Origin: Gemmatimonadota bacterium
Lineage (GTDB): Bacteria; Gemmatimonadota; Gemmatimonadetes; Gemmatimonadales; Gemmatimonadaceae
Direction of reading: 5' to 3'
DNA length: 16,722 bases
Assembly: GCA_028287205.1 (NCBI GenBank)
Contig: JAQBQC010000476.1
Coordinates: 1-16,722, forward strand
Part shown: piece after piece, positions 1 through 6,307 of the stretch
Layout: each line of letters starts with the position of its first letter
Position numbering within the stretch: the stretch's first letter is position 1
Translations under genes and position numbers: made by a program
The notes under the pieces: model-generated
The model's database searches: none
Seen by the model: only the letters and a program-made list of their open reading frames with translations
What the model was told of the DNA's origin: nothing

Positions 1-1
1 G

Positions 2-568
2 CTGTGCGAGCTGTGGGAGCGCCACCCGGAGATGCTCGAAACGTTCACCTTCCTTCTCGTCGCGACGCCATCACGCTCGGAGCTCCCGGCGTACCGCGCG
101 CTCGAGGAAGAGATGCTCGCGACGGTCATCGAGATCAACGAGCGCTTCAAGACTCCCACATGGCATCCGATCGTGCTCGTGCACGAGAACGTGAGCGCCG
201 ATATGCTGGCCGGCGTCTACCGCGCAGCCGATCTCTGTCTCATCTCCTCGCTGCAGGACGGCATGAATCTCGTGGCCAAGGAATTCATCGCATGCCAGAC
301 GGAGGAGCGCGGCGTGCTCGTGCTCAGCCGCTTCGCCGGAGCCGCGGAGGAGATCGATGGCGCGGTGCTCATCAATCCGTTCAATCTCGACGGCTTCGTC
401 GAGGGGATTCGTCGCGCGCTGCACATGAGCGAGGGCGAGCGTCGCGTGCGCATGCATCGCATGCGCCGCCAGCTGCACGAGCGAACGATCTTCGACTGGC
501 TCGCGGCCGTCCTCACCAGGGCGCAGGACATCATCGCGGAGCGCGAGCCGGAGAGCGGCGTCGCATGA
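2..568 (+). CDS. otsA: Trehalose-6-phosphate synthase, C-terminal part (5' end outside window)
   Basis: This is the C-terminal ~188 residues of a GT20 glycosyltransferase that joins UDP- (or ADP-) glucose to glucose-6-phosphate to make trehalose-6-phosphate in the cytoplasm. The frame is open from base 2, so the ATG at 32 is internal. It begins in the family's segment LCELWERHPE followed by FLLVATPSR. It continues through the HENVSADMLAGVYRAAD stretch and the diagnostic nucleotide-sugar-binding DGMNLVAKEF motif, then SRFAGAAEEI and INPFN. The catalytic N-terminal half lies upstream of the window. The stop codon overlaps the start of otsB (ATGA at 565-568), indicating translational coupling. 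Family identity is clear; donor-sugar preference cannot be read from this fragment. Confidence 0.95.
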   Translation: MCELWERHPEMLETFTFLLVATPSRSELPAYRALEEEMLATVIEINERFKTPTWHPIVLVHENVSADMLAGVYRAADLCLISSLQDGMNLVAKEFIACQTEERGVLVLSRFAGAAEEIDGAVLINPFNLDGFVEGIRRALHMSEGERRVRMHRMRRQLHERTIFDWLAAVLTRAQDIIAEREPESGVA

Positions 569-1362
569 GCGCCACGCAGCAGGCGCTCACACCGGAGATC
601 GAAGCGCGCCTCAACGGGACGCCGCTCGTCATCATGCTCGACGTGGACGGCACGCTCGCGCCGATCGTGTCCCGTCCCGAGGATGCGGCCGTGGCGCCGG
701 CCACGCGCGCGGTGCTCGAGAGGCTCGTCGCAATGCCGGACGTGCACGTGATTCTCGTGTCCGGCCGCGCAGCGAGCGATGCGCACGGGATCGTAGGGGT
801 GAAGGGAGTGTGGACCGTCGGCAACCATGGCTTCGAGGTCGTGAGCCCGGATGGCGAGCTCGAAACCGATCCCGATCTCGCGGACCAATCGGCGGCAATC
901 GCGCAGGCCGCGCGCGAGCTCGAGCCGATCGTCGCGGCGGTGACCGGAGCCAAGCTCGAGAACAAGCGGTGGACGCTGAGCGTGCACTATCGCCTCGCCG
1001 CGCGCGACGCAGTGCCACCGCTCCGCTCGGAGGTGGAGCGGGTGGCCCTCGGGTTGCGGCTCCGCATGACCGACGGAAAGGAAATCGTGGAGGTGCGGCC
1101 GGTGGCGCACATCGACAAGGGAACCGCCGTCGTCATGATGGGCGAGCGGCTGCACGCGTTCGAGAACGGTGCGTCGATCGTGTTTGCGGGCGACGATCGC
1201 ACGGACGAGGACGCGTTCAGGTCGCTGCGCGCGCGGTCTCCGCGCGCAGTGACGATTCGCATCGACGAGAGCGGCGAAGACAAGACCGCCGCCGAGATCA
1301 GGTTGCGCGATCCGGCGGCGGTGCACGAGCTGCTGGAATGGCTCGCGGCGCGACGCGCGTGA
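565..1362 (+). CDS. otsB: Trehalose-6-phosphate phosphatase
   Basis: A HAD-superfamily phosphatase of 265 aa, normal for OtsB, which removes phosphate from trehalose-6-phosphate to give trehalose, an osmolyte and desiccation protectant. HAD motif I is LDVDGTLAPI, with Asp26 as the expected nucleophile and Asp28 as acid/base. SGR follows as motif II, GNHGFE sits where OtsB proteins usually carry an EHG-type segment, and the C-terminal metal-binding motif is GDDRTDEDAF (Asp210, Asp211, Asp214). The frame stays open upstream to base 4, but that part is a shadow of otsA. I chose ATG 565 because it overlaps the otsA stop and begins just ahead of motif I. Together with otsA it forms a complete two-step pathway. 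No terminator is evident in the 22 bases before the convergent gene. Confidence 0.95.
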   Translation: MSATQQALTPEIEARLNGTPLVIMLDVDGTLAPIVSRPEDAAVAPATRAVLERLVAMPDVHVILVSGRAASDAHGIVGVKGVWTVGNHGFEVVSPDGELETDPDLADQSAAIAQAARELEPIVAAVTGAKLENKRWTLSVHYRLAARDAVPPLRSEVERVALGLRLRMTDGKEIVEVRPVAHIDKGTAVVMMGERLHAFENGASIVFAGDDRTDEDAFRSLRARSPRAVTIRIDESGEDKTAAEIRLRDPAAVHELLEWLAARRA

Positions 1363-1384
1363 GCGCACCGGGCCGCAGCGATCG

Positions 1385-1978
1385 CTACTTCTTTTTCTTG
1401 GCCGCGGGTTTTGCCTTCGGGCGCGAGGCGACGCTGGTGGTCTTGGCCTTTTTCGGCGCGGCCTTCACTGCCTTCGTGGCGGGCTTCGACGGCTTCGCAG
1501 CCTTTTTTGCTGGAGCGGGCGCGGCTTTTTTCGCAGGTGCGGCGTGCGTCACATGCGGCGCGTGCGCTGGATGTGCATGCTGCTCCGCCGACTTGGCTAC
1601 GACCTTGGGCACATCCGCAACGCGTGGCGCCGGCGGCTTCGGACGCTTCGCATACGCTTCCTCTGCTTCGCGCATCAGCTTGTCCGCTTCTTCCTGCGTC
1701 ATTTGTCCGCGGCGCACCATGTACTGCACGAGGTCGCGCGCGCTCTCGATCGCGAAGCCGGCGAGACCGGCAGCGGCGCCAATGACGTCCTTCATGGCCG
1801 CGGCGACTTTGCTACCAGCCTCCTGACTGATCTCCTGCGCGCGCGCCGCCATCTCCGCGACCGTGTCTCGAACATCGGTGCTGCGGTGTCCGGGTGGACG
1901 ACGAGGAGCGACCGGTGCGACGGGCGCTCCGGGATCGACGGGAGCGGGGGATTCGGCGGTCAGTGGCTTGTCGGCCAT
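1385..1978 (-). CDS. Phasin-like helical protein with Lys/Ala-rich histone H1-like tail
   Basis: A 197-aa protein in three parts. Residues ~1-33 are Pro/Ala-rich. Residues ~34-113 form a long amphipathic helical region containing VRDTVAEMAARAQEI and then RDLVQYMVRRGQMTQEEAD, resembling phasin/PhaF-type granule-associated proteins where a helix is followed by (V/L)xRGxxTxEEA. A short segment with five histidines (QHAHPAHAPHVTH) leads into a ~55-residue tail of repeated AKKAA/PAKK units ending KKKK, like the DNA-binding tails of PhaF, AlgP and histone H1. By analogy it could bind polyhydroxyalkanoate granules or nucleoid DNA, but no PHA synthase is in the window. I prefer ATG 1978 (MADKP) over the in-frame ATG 2032 because the extension runs through an inverted repeat and a possible -10. 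The function is inferred from composition. Confidence 0.75.
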   Translation of the reverse strand: MADKPLTAESPAPVDPGAPVAPVAPRRPPGHRSTDVRDTVAEMAARAQEISQEAGSKVAAAMKDVIGAAAGLAGFAIESARDLVQYMVRRGQMTQEEADKLMREAEEAYAKRPKPPAPRVADVPKVVAKSAEQHAHPAHAPHVTHAAPAKKAAPAPAKKAAKPSKPATKAVKAAPKKAKTTSVASRPKAKPAAKKKK

Positions 1979-1986
1979 GGCTGGGT

Positions 1987-2001
1987 CGCACTCCGAGTGC
2001 G
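1987..2001 (-). promoter_or_regulatory. Inverted repeat just upstream of the phasin-like start
   Basis: CGCACT and AGTGCG form perfect 6-bp arms around a 3-base spacer (CCG), ending 8 bases before the ATG at 1978. It overlaps the only GGAG-like Shine-Dalgarno candidate, so as RNA it could mask the ribosome site and as DNA it could be an operator. The structure is seen directly; the role is inferred. Confidence 0.35.
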
Positions 2002-2012
2002 CGTATATGAAA

Positions 2013-2028
2013 GGGCCCGTTTGGGCCC
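2013..2028 (-). promoter_or_regulatory. GGGCCC inverted repeat in the phasin-like leader/promoter
   Basis: Two copies of the self-complementary hexamer GGGCCC are separated by 4 bases, giving a 6-bp all-GC stem. A possible minus-strand -10 (TATAGA, 2033-2038) lies directly upstream, which would place the transcription start inside this element. It may therefore be an operator rather than an RNA hairpin. It is the second of two inverted repeats within 42 bases. Confidence 0.3.
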
Positions 2029-2236
2029 ACATTCTATATGTAGCAGGACCGACGGCGACGAATGTACATCGCCGCGTGATTTCGGAGGTAAGTATATGAT
2101 TTTGCGGCAGCTATGCAAGGAGTAACGCACGAATGCAGGGGCTGAATGGCGTGCGCGGCATTTCACTTTTTGCAGCAAACAACATGAATTTTCGCGACAA
2201 TATGAGCACACAATTCGCTCACCATAGCGACAATTA

Positions 2237-3328
2237 GTGCTTTCAGGAACGAATGTGCTCGATCTCAGTCGCGTCCTCGCAGGCCCACTCGCGACCATGC
2301 TGCTCGGCGACCTCGGCGCGAACGTCATCAAGGTCGAACGCCCAGGCTCCGGCGACGACACCCGCGGCTGGGGCCCGCCATTCGACAGCGCGGGCGAGAG
2401 CGCCTACTATCTCAGCGTCAATCGCAACAAGAAAAGCATCGCCGCCGACCTCGCCAGTGCGCACGATCGCGAGCTCATCCGCGCGCTGATCGCGAGCGCC
2501 GATGTCGTGATCGACAACTTCAAGCGCGGCATGCTCGCTCGAAACGGTTTTGACATCGCCGCCATTCTCGACGCGCATCCGAAACTCGTGTGGTGCACCA
2601 TCACCGGTTTCGGCGCAGACAGCGATCGCGCCGGCTACGATTTCGTCGTGCAGGCCGAGCAGGGGTGGATGGCGATTACCGGTGAGCCGGACGGAGCGCC
2701 AATGAAGATCGGCGTCGCGCTCGCCGACGTCGTTGCCGGCAAGGACGCCTGCATCGCCATCCTGGCCGCGCTCGTCGCCCGCGCGCGAACCGGACGCGGT
2801 CGACACGTCACGGTCTCGCTTGCGGCAAGCGCAAGCGCGGCGCTCGTGAACGTCGCCCAGAACGCGCTCGTGAGCGGCGAAGAGCCGCGGCGATGGGGGA
2901 ACGGACACCCGAATCTTGTCCCCTACCAGCTCTTCGATGCGAGCGATCGCGCCCTTGTCATCGCGGTAGGCAACGATGCGCAGTGGACCGCGTGTGCCAC
3001 CGCGCTCGGCCTGGACACACTCGCCAACGATCAACGACTCCGTGCGAACGCGGGTCGCGTGGCCGAGCGGGGGCGAGTGATCGCGGCGATGACGACCCGC
3101 ATTGCGGAGCAGCCGGCAGCGCATTGGATCGCGTTGCTCGACGCGGCCGGCGTGCCGTGCGGCGTCGTGCGCACGGTGCTCGAGTCGCTGCGCGACATCG
3201 ACTGTTCCTCGACGATGGGCGTCGCGCCCAGCGTGCCAGGGAGCATTCGGCTCGCGCCGCCGCGGCTGGACGAGCACGGCGCGGAGATCCGAGCGCGCGG
3301 GTGGGCTTCGTTCGACGCGCAGCGCTGA
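2237..3328 (+). CDS. Family III (CaiB/BaiF) acyl-CoA transferase
   Basis: A 363-aa enzyme of the class III CoA-transferase family, which moves CoA between carboxylic acids through an enzyme-bound acyl anhydride. The N-terminus NVLDLSRVLAGPLATMLLGD and the following GANVIKVERPGSGDDTRGWGPP are signatures of the family. NRNKKSIAADL and VDVVIDNFKRG-like segments continue the Rossmann-type core. The expected catalytic aspartate is Asp164 in GVALADVVAGKDA. The length is slightly below the common ~380-400 aa. GTG 2237 is the first usable start after an in-frame stop at 2225, and no Shine-Dalgarno is visible, so the mRNA may be leaderless. The acyl substrate cannot be told from sequence, since relatives act on oxalate, carnitine, succinate, glutarate and others. 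It is separated by 3 nt from the methyltransferase gene downstream. Confidence 0.9.
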   Translation: MLSGTNVLDLSRVLAGPLATMLLGDLGANVIKVERPGSGDDTRGWGPPFDSAGESAYYLSVNRNKKSIAADLASAHDRELIRALIASADVVIDNFKRGMLARNGFDIAAILDAHPKLVWCTITGFGADSDRAGYDFVVQAEQGWMAITGEPDGAPMKIGVALADVVAGKDACIAILAALVARARTGRGRHVTVSLAASASAALVNVAQNALVSGEEPRRWGNGHPNLVPYQLFDASDRALVIAVGNDAQWTACATALGLDTLANDQRLRANAGRVAERGRVIAAMTTRIAEQPAAHWIALLDAAGVPCGVVRTVLESLRDIDCSSTMGVAPSVPGSIRLAPPRLDEHGAEIRARGWASFDAQR

Positions 3329-3331
3329 CGG

Positions 3332-4435
3332 ATGCGCTACATCGGCAACAAGACGCGGCTGCTACCATTTCTGTTGAGCACCATCGAGCGTCTCGATCTC
3401 GCGCCGAAAACGGCGCACGATGCATTCTCCGGAACGGCGGCCGTTGGTCGCGCGCTGAAGGCAGCAGGATGGCGCGTGGCCTCGAGCGATCTCATGACGT
3501 ACTCGTACGTGTTTCAGCGCGCGTACGTCGTCGCGCAGCGATCGCCGAGCTTCGCGGCACTGCGAGCGGGCGACCCGGAGCTTCGTCGCGCCCTTCGCTC
3601 TCCCTCCTTCCGAGCCTCCACCGCCGGCACCGGCGCACTCGGCGCAATCACCGAATACCTCGCGCGATGGATTGATGGTGAGCGGGGGTTCATCGGGACG
3701 CATTTCGCGCCGGCGGGCGGGCGGATGTACTTCACGCAGGAGAACGCCGACCGCATCGATGCGATTCGCCGGCGCCTGCACGAATGGTGGAGCTCGGGGC
3801 TGATCGAGGACGATGCCTACTATGTGCTGCTGGCGGCGCTGGTCGAAGGCGCCGATCGCGTTGCGAACACCGCCGGCGTGTATGCCGCGTATATCAAGCG
3901 GTGGCAGGCCAATGCTCGGCGTCCGCTCACTTTGAAGCCGGAGATTCCGCAGCGGGGTCCTCGCGGCGCATCGGCGCATCGGGCCGATGCGGGAGTGGTT
4001 GCCGCGAGCGCAGGGGAAGTCGAGCTCATCTATATCGATCCACCCTACAATGCGCGGCAGTATGCCGGCTACTATCACGTCCCGGAGGTCATCGCGCGTG
4101 GATGGTTCGACGCGGTGCCCGTTCTGCGGGGGAAAACCGGGCTCGTCGGTAGCGCAGGTCAACAGAGTGACTGGTGTTCGGCCAGAAAGGCCGGCGCGGC
4201 GCTGTCGGAGCTGCTCGCCGCTACCGGCGCGCGACACGCGCTGGTTAGCTACAATTCGGAAGGGCTGCTAAGCGAGCGCGACCTTAGGGACGTGTTAGCT
4301 CGAGCGGCAAAATTCGGAACGGTCAAACGCTACTCGCGCGGCTATCGGCGCTATCGGTCAGATAGCGACCGCGTCGGTCGTGTCTACCAGGGAGATCGCG
4401 TTCGTGAATTACTCTATCATGTGCGGCTGCGGTGA
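3332..4435 (+). CDS. D12-class DNA adenine-N6 methyltransferase, apparently orphan
   Basis: A 367-aa SAM-dependent DNA methyltransferase of the MethyltransfD12 (Dam-like, alpha-type) family, expected to methylate adenine N6 in a short site. The N-terminal MRYIGNKTRLL is the typical opening, where the GxK segment helps bind SAM. Motif I is DAFSGTAAVG (residues 30-39), and the catalytic motif IV is IDPPYNARQYAGYYH, with DPPYN at 236-240. The RQY..YYH extension is typical of one subgroup of D12 enzymes rather than E. coli Dam itself. The target-recognition part probably lies between these motifs. The start 3 nt after the CoA-transferase stop suggests co-transcription. No restriction endonuclease, specificity subunit or mobile-element gene is adjacent, so I call it orphan. 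The target sequence is unknown. Confidence 0.92.
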   Translation: MRYIGNKTRLLPFLLSTIERLDLAPKTAHDAFSGTAAVGRALKAAGWRVASSDLMTYSYVFQRAYVVAQRSPSFAALRAGDPELRRALRSPSFRASTAGTGALGAITEYLARWIDGERGFIGTHFAPAGGRMYFTQENADRIDAIRRRLHEWWSSGLIEDDAYYVLLAALVEGADRVANTAGVYAAYIKRWQANARRPLTLKPEIPQRGPRGASAHRADAGVVAASAGEVELIYIDPPYNARQYAGYYHVPEVIARGWFDAVPVLRGKTGLVGSAGQQSDWCSARKAGAALSELLAATGARHALVSYNSEGLLSERDLRDVLARAAKFGTVKRYSRGYRRYRSDSDRVGRVYQGDRVRELLYHVRLR

Positions 4436-4480
4436 CGTGACTTTACCGTTACCAGCGCAACGGCAATTCGTCTCTGATGC

Positions 4481-5125
4481 ATGGCCACCCTCGCACTATC
4501 GCATGCGGCTCTTACGGGGCTGTCCAGCGGGCGCACAAAGCGTTACACTAGCGTCGTGAAGACCACGGTGACAGCACCGCGACCGGTCGATCCGCTAGAG
4601 GCGGATCACGACGTGATTGCGCGTGTGCTACAGGGAGATCGCAACGCGTTCGGATTATTGATCGGACGATACAGCGATCCACTCTTCAGGCATGCGCTCG
4701 GGATGACAGGAAGCCCTGATGTCGCGGAGGATATTCTCCAGGCCTCGTTCATCAAGGCGTATCAGCATCTCGCGGAAGTGCACGGACGGTTCGATGCGTG
4801 GATTTTTCGGATCGTGGCGAACGGGTGCAAGGACTGGCTCAAGAACATTCGCCGCACGCATCAGAGCTACGAGGAGGACGATCAGCCCTCTTCGTTTTCG
4901 ACTCCTGACGAAGAGCTCGACCGTACGGAATTACGAAGCGATCTGGACACAGCGCTGATGCAACTGGCGCCTTCGCTTCGTGAGGCGTTCGTGATGAAGC
5001 ACGTCGAAGGTCGTTCGTACGAAGAGATGGCCGATCTGCTGACTACCACCGTCGGAGCACTTAAGATGCGCGTCCACCGCGCGCGTGAGGCGCTCCAGGC
5101 TCTTCTTGAGGAAAAGTACGCGTGA
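4481..5125 (+). CDS. ECF-type RNA polymerase sigma factor
   Basis: A group IV (extracytoplasmic function) sigma factor of the RpoE type, up to 214 aa. Region 2 spans AFGLLIGRY through DVAEDILQASFIKAYQHL to FDAWIFRIVANGCKDWLKN, with the usual DxxQxxFxKAY core. Region 4 covers LAPSLREAFVMKHVEGRSYEEMADLL and the recognition helix TVGALKMRVHRAREAL. The ATG at 4481 gives the longest protein, but the first 25 residues do not look like a sigma factor. GTG 4556 (189 aa) may be the real start: TACACT at 4544-4549 resembles a -10 just upstream, which would make the mRNA nearly leaderless. Neither start has a Shine-Dalgarno. The stop overlaps the next gene, a probable membrane anti-sigma factor. The regulon is unknown. 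Confidence 0.93.
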   Translation: MATLALSHAALTGLSSGRTKRYTSVVKTTVTAPRPVDPLEADHDVIARVLQGDRNAFGLLIGRYSDPLFRHALGMTGSPDVAEDILQASFIKAYQHLAEVHGRFDAWIFRIVANGCKDWLKNIRRTHQSYEEDDQPSSFSTPDEELDRTELRSDLDTALMQLAPSLREAFVMKHVEGRSYEEMADLLTTTVGALKMRVHRAREALQALLEEKYA

Positions 5126-5538
5126 TGCAAGACAACCTGGATCCCAGAGAATATCGGAATCCGCCGGCACCGAAGGGTGACGCGCCGCGTCCGATCACCG
5201 ATCGCGAAGTACCGCTCACCGGGCAGCAGACGCCCGCGGCGATCCATTCCTGGTTGGACGGCGAGCTCTCCGAGAGCGCCGTTCGTCAGAGCGATGCGTC
5301 GCGCGATGTGGATTTTTGGCTCCGCCTCGATCGCGAGGTGCAGGTGCGCCGTCAGATGACGACGCCTGCGCATCTTTATGAGCGGATCATGGAAGCGCTT
5401 CCCACCGCTGCCCCGGCCGTCACCGAGCCGTGGTACAATCGGTCCTTCTCGCTGACTCCTGCCGTTGCGATTGCCGCGGCCGCGGGTGCCCTTGCGATTG
5501 GAGTGGCTGTTGGCGCAACGGTATTGCACGCTCGATAA
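5125..5538 (+). CDS. Probable single-pass membrane anti-sigma factor, zinc-less
   Basis: A 137-aa protein whose start overlaps the sigma-factor stop (TGATG), the classic arrangement for an ECF sigma/anti-sigma pair. Residues ~1-105 are hydrophilic and presumably cytoplasmic. They include IHSWLDGELSE, which resembles the DGEL segment of zinc-finger anti-sigma domains, and a helical FWLRLDREVQVRRQM stretch. However, the protein has no cysteine, so the HxxxCxxC zinc site is absent. A hydrophobic Ala/Gly/Val-rich segment (~110-134) is a transmembrane helix followed by only three residues, leaving no periplasmic sensor domain. A GTG directly before the ATG (5122) lies 9 bases after GAGGA and is an equally good start. 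The anti-sigma role rests on position and the DGEL segment, not on a full domain match. Confidence 0.7.
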   Translation: MQDNLDPREYRNPPAPKGDAPRPITDREVPLTGQQTPAAIHSWLDGELSESAVRQSDASRDVDFWLRLDREVQVRRQMTTPAHLYERIMEALPTAAPAVTEPWYNRSFSLTPAVAIAAAAGALAIGVAVGATVLHAR

Positions 5539-5561
5539 CGATCGCACCGTTCGTTCGACCG

Positions 5562-5597
5562 CTGCCGGTCTCTTCGCTGAGACCGGCAGTTTTTTTT
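5562..5597 (+). terminator. Strong rho-independent terminator after the sigma/anti-sigma pair
   Basis: Perfect 11-bp arms CTGCCGGTCTC and GAGACCGGCAG enclose the loop TTCGCT and are followed at once by eight T. It lies 23 bases after the anti-sigma stop and ends the transcript there. Confidence 0.93.
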
Positions 5598-5598
5598 G

Positions 5599-5636
5599 CG
5601 CCGACGATTTCTTTTTTTTCCGCCGACGATTTCTTT
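5599..5636. repeat. Tandem 16-bp direct repeat behind the terminator
   Basis: CGCCGACGATTTCTTT occurs at 5599-5614 and again at 5621-5636, a period of 22 bases, with a second run of eight T (5612-5619) beginning inside the first copy and filling the gap. It looks like a local duplication of the terminator's downstream flank. No function is evident. Confidence 0.75.
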
Positions 5637-5713
5637 ATGATCGCTGAAGTCCGGTAGCGATCCACGGTCTTTGCGCGCTAAGCTCGCTCCGTGCGCTGAT
5701 ACCGTAATCGACA

Positions 5714-5741
5714 TCACAGTGTGAACTAGATCGATCTCACA
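5714..5741. promoter_or_regulatory. Cluster of TGTGA/TCACA half sites, candidate operator
   Basis: TCACA-G-TGTGA (5714-5724) shares its TGTGA with a second, wider pair closed by TCACA at 5737-5741. The 10-bp perfect palindrome AGATCGATCT (5728-5737) sits in the middle. The half sites resemble those bound by CRP/FNR-type dimers, but the spacers (1 and 12 bases) are not the usual 6, so the regulator is unknown. Confidence 0.35.
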
Positions 5742-5829
5742 CCGCGAAATTTGTCGCGCATTTCGTGATACATACTGGACTGAAATCATCTTCGCGGTCC
5801 ATCGCTTGCACCCCTTTCCGCGCAAGTTC

Positions 5830-5841
5830 TTCGTGCACGAA
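5830..5841. promoter_or_regulatory. Perfect 12-bp palindrome upstream of the small exported protein
   Basis: TTCGTGCACGAA is its own reverse complement. It is flanked by AAGT on the left (5824-5827) and ACTT on the right (5842-5845), extending the dyad with a two-base bulge. It lies about 55 bases before the start at 5896, a fitting place for a repressor or activator site. Confidence 0.4.
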
Positions 5842-5895
5842 ACTTCGGCGCGGAGTTTTGATTGATGGATGAACCGTATTGAGGGAGGAAGTAAC

Positions 5896-6246
5896 ATGTT
5901 TCTGAAATTCATCGCCGCCGCCGCCGTCATGGCTGCTCCGGCTGTAGCGCACGCACAGGCGACGACACCGGCGTATCCGCAGGATACGACTCACGCGTCG
6001 ACGCGCATTCGCTCCGACTCTTCGCGAGTGGACTCGGCGAATGGAAGCGTGACCACCACGAATTCCACGACGACCAAGAAGAACGATCGCATCCGCGACA
6101 CCACGACCGCTGGCAAGACGCCCGCGAGCAGAGTGCACTCGGATTCCACGAAGTGGCACTCGGATTCGTCGATGAACAAGTCGCCGACCGACAGCACGCG
6201 GATGAGCACACCCCCGACAAACTCAACGCGCACACCGCCGCGCTGA
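5896..6246 (+). CDS. Small exported Ser/Thr/Asp-rich low-complexity protein
   Basis: A 116-aa protein of no family I recognise. ATG 5896 is chosen because GGAGG (5884-5888) lies 7 bases upstream and the protein then opens with a textbook signal peptide: MFLKF, a hydrophobic Ala/Val core, and AHAQA with cleavage near residue 20-22. An ATG nine codons earlier lacks both. The mature ~95 residues are disordered-looking, rich in Ser, Thr, Asp and Lys, with recurrent short units such as RSDSSRVDS, HSDSTKWHSDSS and SPTDSTR. There is no cysteine and no hydrophobic segment after the signal peptide, so it is probably periplasmic or secreted. A terminator follows. The strong ribosome site suggests it can be made in quantity. 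Role unknown. Confidence 0.72.
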   Translation: MFLKFIAAAAVMAAPAVAHAQATTPAYPQDTTHASTRIRSDSSRVDSANGSVTTTNSTTTKKNDRIRDTTTAGKTPASRVHSDSTKWHSDSSMNKSPTDSTRMSTPPTNSTRTPPR

Positions 6247-6265
6247 ACGCCGCGCAGCACGTGAT

Positions 6266-6301
6266 CAAAACGGGGAGGGGCTCAGGCTCCTCCCCGTTTT
6301 G
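6266..6301. terminator. Bidirectional rho-independent terminator between convergent genes
   Basis: Perfect 13-bp arms CAAAACGGGGAGG (6266-6278) and CCTCCCCGTTTTG (6289-6301) surround a 10-base loop. The A-run on one side and T-run on the other let the same stem end transcripts from both the small exported protein (+) and the E2-E3-GNAT cluster (-), whose last stop codon is at 6308. Confidence 0.88.
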
Positions 6302-6307
6302 CATCCG

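Larger units (their letters stand above)
5598..5895. other. Gene-free region with several inverted repeats
   Basis: About 300 bases without a credible gene, between the terminator and the small exported protein. In order it holds the tandem 16-bp repeat, a 7-bp inverted repeat (GATCGCT 5639-5645 with AGCGATC 5656-5662), a cluster of TCACA/TGTGA half sites (5714-5741), a CGCGA/TCGCG pair (5743-5758) and the 12-bp palindrome at 5830-5841. No promoter of clear sigma-70 form stands out; TTGTCG at 5751 followed by TACATACT is the nearest thing, but its spacing is too short. I read it as the control region for the gene starting at 5896, possibly for an alternative sigma factor. That is inference. 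Confidence 0.5.

Noticed and set aside
4..564. Long N-terminal extension of otsB in frame
   Set aside because: The region is coded by otsA in another frame. The extension is Arg-rich nonsense, and ATG 565 is the natural coupled start.
2193..2200. CGCGACAA shared (inverted) with 5750-5757 as a possible regulon motif
   Set aside because: An 8-base match in a 16.7-kb window is expected by chance about once.
2243..3277. A 344-codon open frame on the minus strand
   Set aside because: It is antisense to the family III CoA-transferase; the translation is Arg/His-rich with no motif.
5590..5619. Poly-T tracts as phase-variation switches
   Set aside because: They lie behind a terminator, outside any coding frame or promoter spacer, so slippage there would change nothing obvious.
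5720..5741. A CRP-type site TGTGA...TCACA
   Set aside because: The half sites match, but the spacer is 12 bases instead of 6, so I list it only as an unassigned inverted repeat.
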